From NCBI RefSeq assembly GCF_000716875.1, contig NZ_JNWQ01000027.1, forward strand, positions 1 to 64,000: a DNA stretch of 64,000 bases. The letters are read 5' to 3'. Position numbers and translations under genes: made by a program. The DNA is from Streptomyces novaecaesareae (GTDB taxonomy: Bacteria; Actinomycetota; Actinomycetes; Streptomycetales; Streptomycetaceae). The notes beneath the pieces are model-generated. The model did no database searches and had not been told where the DNA came from. It was given only the letters and a program-made list of their open reading frames with translations. Positions 63,123-64,000 of the stretch are shown in pieces (position 1 is the stretch's first letter; each line of letters begins with the position of its first letter).

Positions 63123-64000
63123 GGCTGTGGCCTCCCGGAGTCGGCCGACGGCGCGGCGGCGATCCGCTCAAGTTCGGCGGCGATCCGCGCGAGTTCGGCG
63201 GCGATCTTCTCCAGTACGGCGGTGGACCCGGCGTACGGGTGCTGCGCCCGGGGCCAGTTGACCACCAGGTCGGTGAACCCGAGCTCGGCGAAGCGGCCCG
63301 CCGCGTCCTCGAAGGCCGCCGGGGAGTCGAGGACGCCGCCGACCGTCGCGCCGGTGTGCAGCAGCCGGCCCAATGTCGCCGGATCGCGCCCGGCCTCGGC
63401 GCAGGCCTCGTCGAGCGCGGCCTGCTGCCGGGCGAGCAGCGGCAGCGCCTCGCGGTACGGGAGCGCGTCGAACCGGCCCGGGGTGCCGTTGGTGATCCAG
63501 ATGTCGGCGTACTCGGCGGTCAGCCGCAGCGCGCGCCGGCCTCCGGCGGCCACCGCGAGCGGGACGCGGGGCCGCCGGACGCACCCGGGGCGCATCCGGG
63601 CGCCGTGCGCGCCGTAGTACCGGCCGGTGTGCTCGGTGACGGGCCGGCGCAGCAGCAGGTCGGTGAGGTGGAGGAACTCCGCGAGGCGGTCGGCCCGTTC
63701 GGCCGGGGGCCGTTCCCGGCCGGTGAGCACCGTCCCGTCGTGGCCGCCCGCGCCCGCGCCGATCCCGCAGAGCATCCGGCCGCCGGAGATGTCGTCGATC
63801 GTCATGACCTCCTTGGCGAACGGGACGGGGTGGCGGAACTCCGGGGTGGCGACCAGCGTGCCCAGCCCGATCCGCGAGGTGACGGCGGCCGCGGCGGCCA
63901 GGGTCGGCAGGCAGCCGAACCAGCGCTCGTCGCGCAGCCACCGCCAGCTCAGGTGGTCGTGGGTCCAGGCGTGGTCGAAGCCGAACTCCTCGGCCCGGAG
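63116..64000 (-). CDS. Luciferase-like (LLM) flavin/F420 oxidoreductase, partial at window edge
   Basis: The 5' end lies beyond position 64000; 294 residues are visible. The TIM-barrel LLM fold shows FDHAWTHDHLS, ITSRIGLGTLVATPEFRHP-like strand (TSRIGLGTLV), KEVMTIDDISGGRMLCGIGAG and PRVPLAVAAGGRRALRLTAEYADIW. This matches coenzyme F420- or FMN-dependent oxidoreductases. It is the first visible gene of the dpg operon (7-base overlap with hpgT). Its step is unknown and is not part of the core Dpg pathway. The C-terminus has a short ELARIAAELERIAA repeat. Confidence 0.88.
   Translation of the reverse strand, partial: LRAEEFGFDHAWTHDHLSWRWLRDERWFGCLPTLAAAAAVTSRIGLGTLVATPEFRHPVPFAKEVMTIDDISGGRMLCGIGAGAGGHDGTVLTGRERPPAERADRLAEFLHLTDLLLRRPVTEHTGRYYGAHGARMRPGCVRRPRVPLAVAAGGRRALRLTAEYADIWITNGTPGRFDALPYREALPLLARQQAALDEACAEAGRDPATLGRLLHTGATVGGVLDSPAAFEDAAGRFAELGFTDLVVNWPRAQHPYAGSTAVLEKIAAELARIAAELERIAAAPSADSGRPQPC

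Overview
The window is high-GC actinobacterial DNA of Streptomyces or Kitasatospora type. The evidence is the strong G/C third-position bias, GTG starts and ATGA/GTGA stop-start overlaps, and genera-typical families: an XRE-DUF5753/DUF397/HATPase group, an SCO6745-family protein, a LAL-type LuxR regulator and a tripeptidyl-aminopeptidase-like secreted hydrolase. The first 43 bases are not genomic. They are an Illumina Nextera i5 index plus transposase adapter, so the contig starts at position 44.

Positions 44-25300 hold ordinary chromosome content: hydrolases, a kinase-like APH protein, a membrane-anchored beta-propeller, GNAT, ArsR and TetR regulators, a WhiJ-like XRE/DUF397/ATPase locus, cystathionine beta-synthase, a DrrAB-like ABC exporter controlled by a divergent TetR with two visible operators, aldo/keto reductase, a TetR-DUF4188 pair with a perfect operator, a C39-like protein, ribulose-phosphate epimerase, pirin and the stub of an MFS transporter. 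Several strong hairpin terminators are visible.

Positions 25400-52300 form what looks like a biosynthetic gene cluster. A STAND-type ATPase, a Gfo/Idh/MocA oxidoreductase and decayed gene fragments precede one long operon (30560-48412). That operon begins with homologues of the three carbapenem enzymes CarC (Fe/2-oxoglutarate oxygenase), CarA (beta-lactam synthetase) and CarB (carboxymethylproline synthase). It continues with an adenylating ligase, an A-PCP-C NRPS, a Cy-A(Cys)-PCP-TE NRPS, a stand-alone carrier protein, an acyl-CoA-dehydrogenase-fold flavoenzyme, a second CarC-like oxygenase, an MFS exporter, a P450 and a crotonyl-CoA carboxylase/reductase (CCR). A class A penicillin-binding protein follows directly, as expected for self-resistance to a beta-lactam, then a RidA protein and a LuxR-type regulator. 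I read this as a carbapenam/carbapenem-NRPS hybrid cluster. CCR may supply ethylmalonyl-CoA to the CarB-like enzyme, whose acyl-pocket Trp (CarB Trp79) is replaced by Thr. That would build a C6-ethyl carbapenam without the radical-SAM methylase used in thienamycin biosynthesis.

Positions 52300-64000 hold a large LAL regulator and an MFS exporter on the plus strand. Facing them is a minus-strand operon for 3,5-dihydroxyphenylglycine (luciferase-like oxidoreductase, HpgT-like aminotransferase, DpgA, DpgB, DpgC, DpgD, then an SMI1/KNR4 protein). It runs off the right edge. It is either a second cluster or a precursor operon for a product whose NRPS lies to the right.
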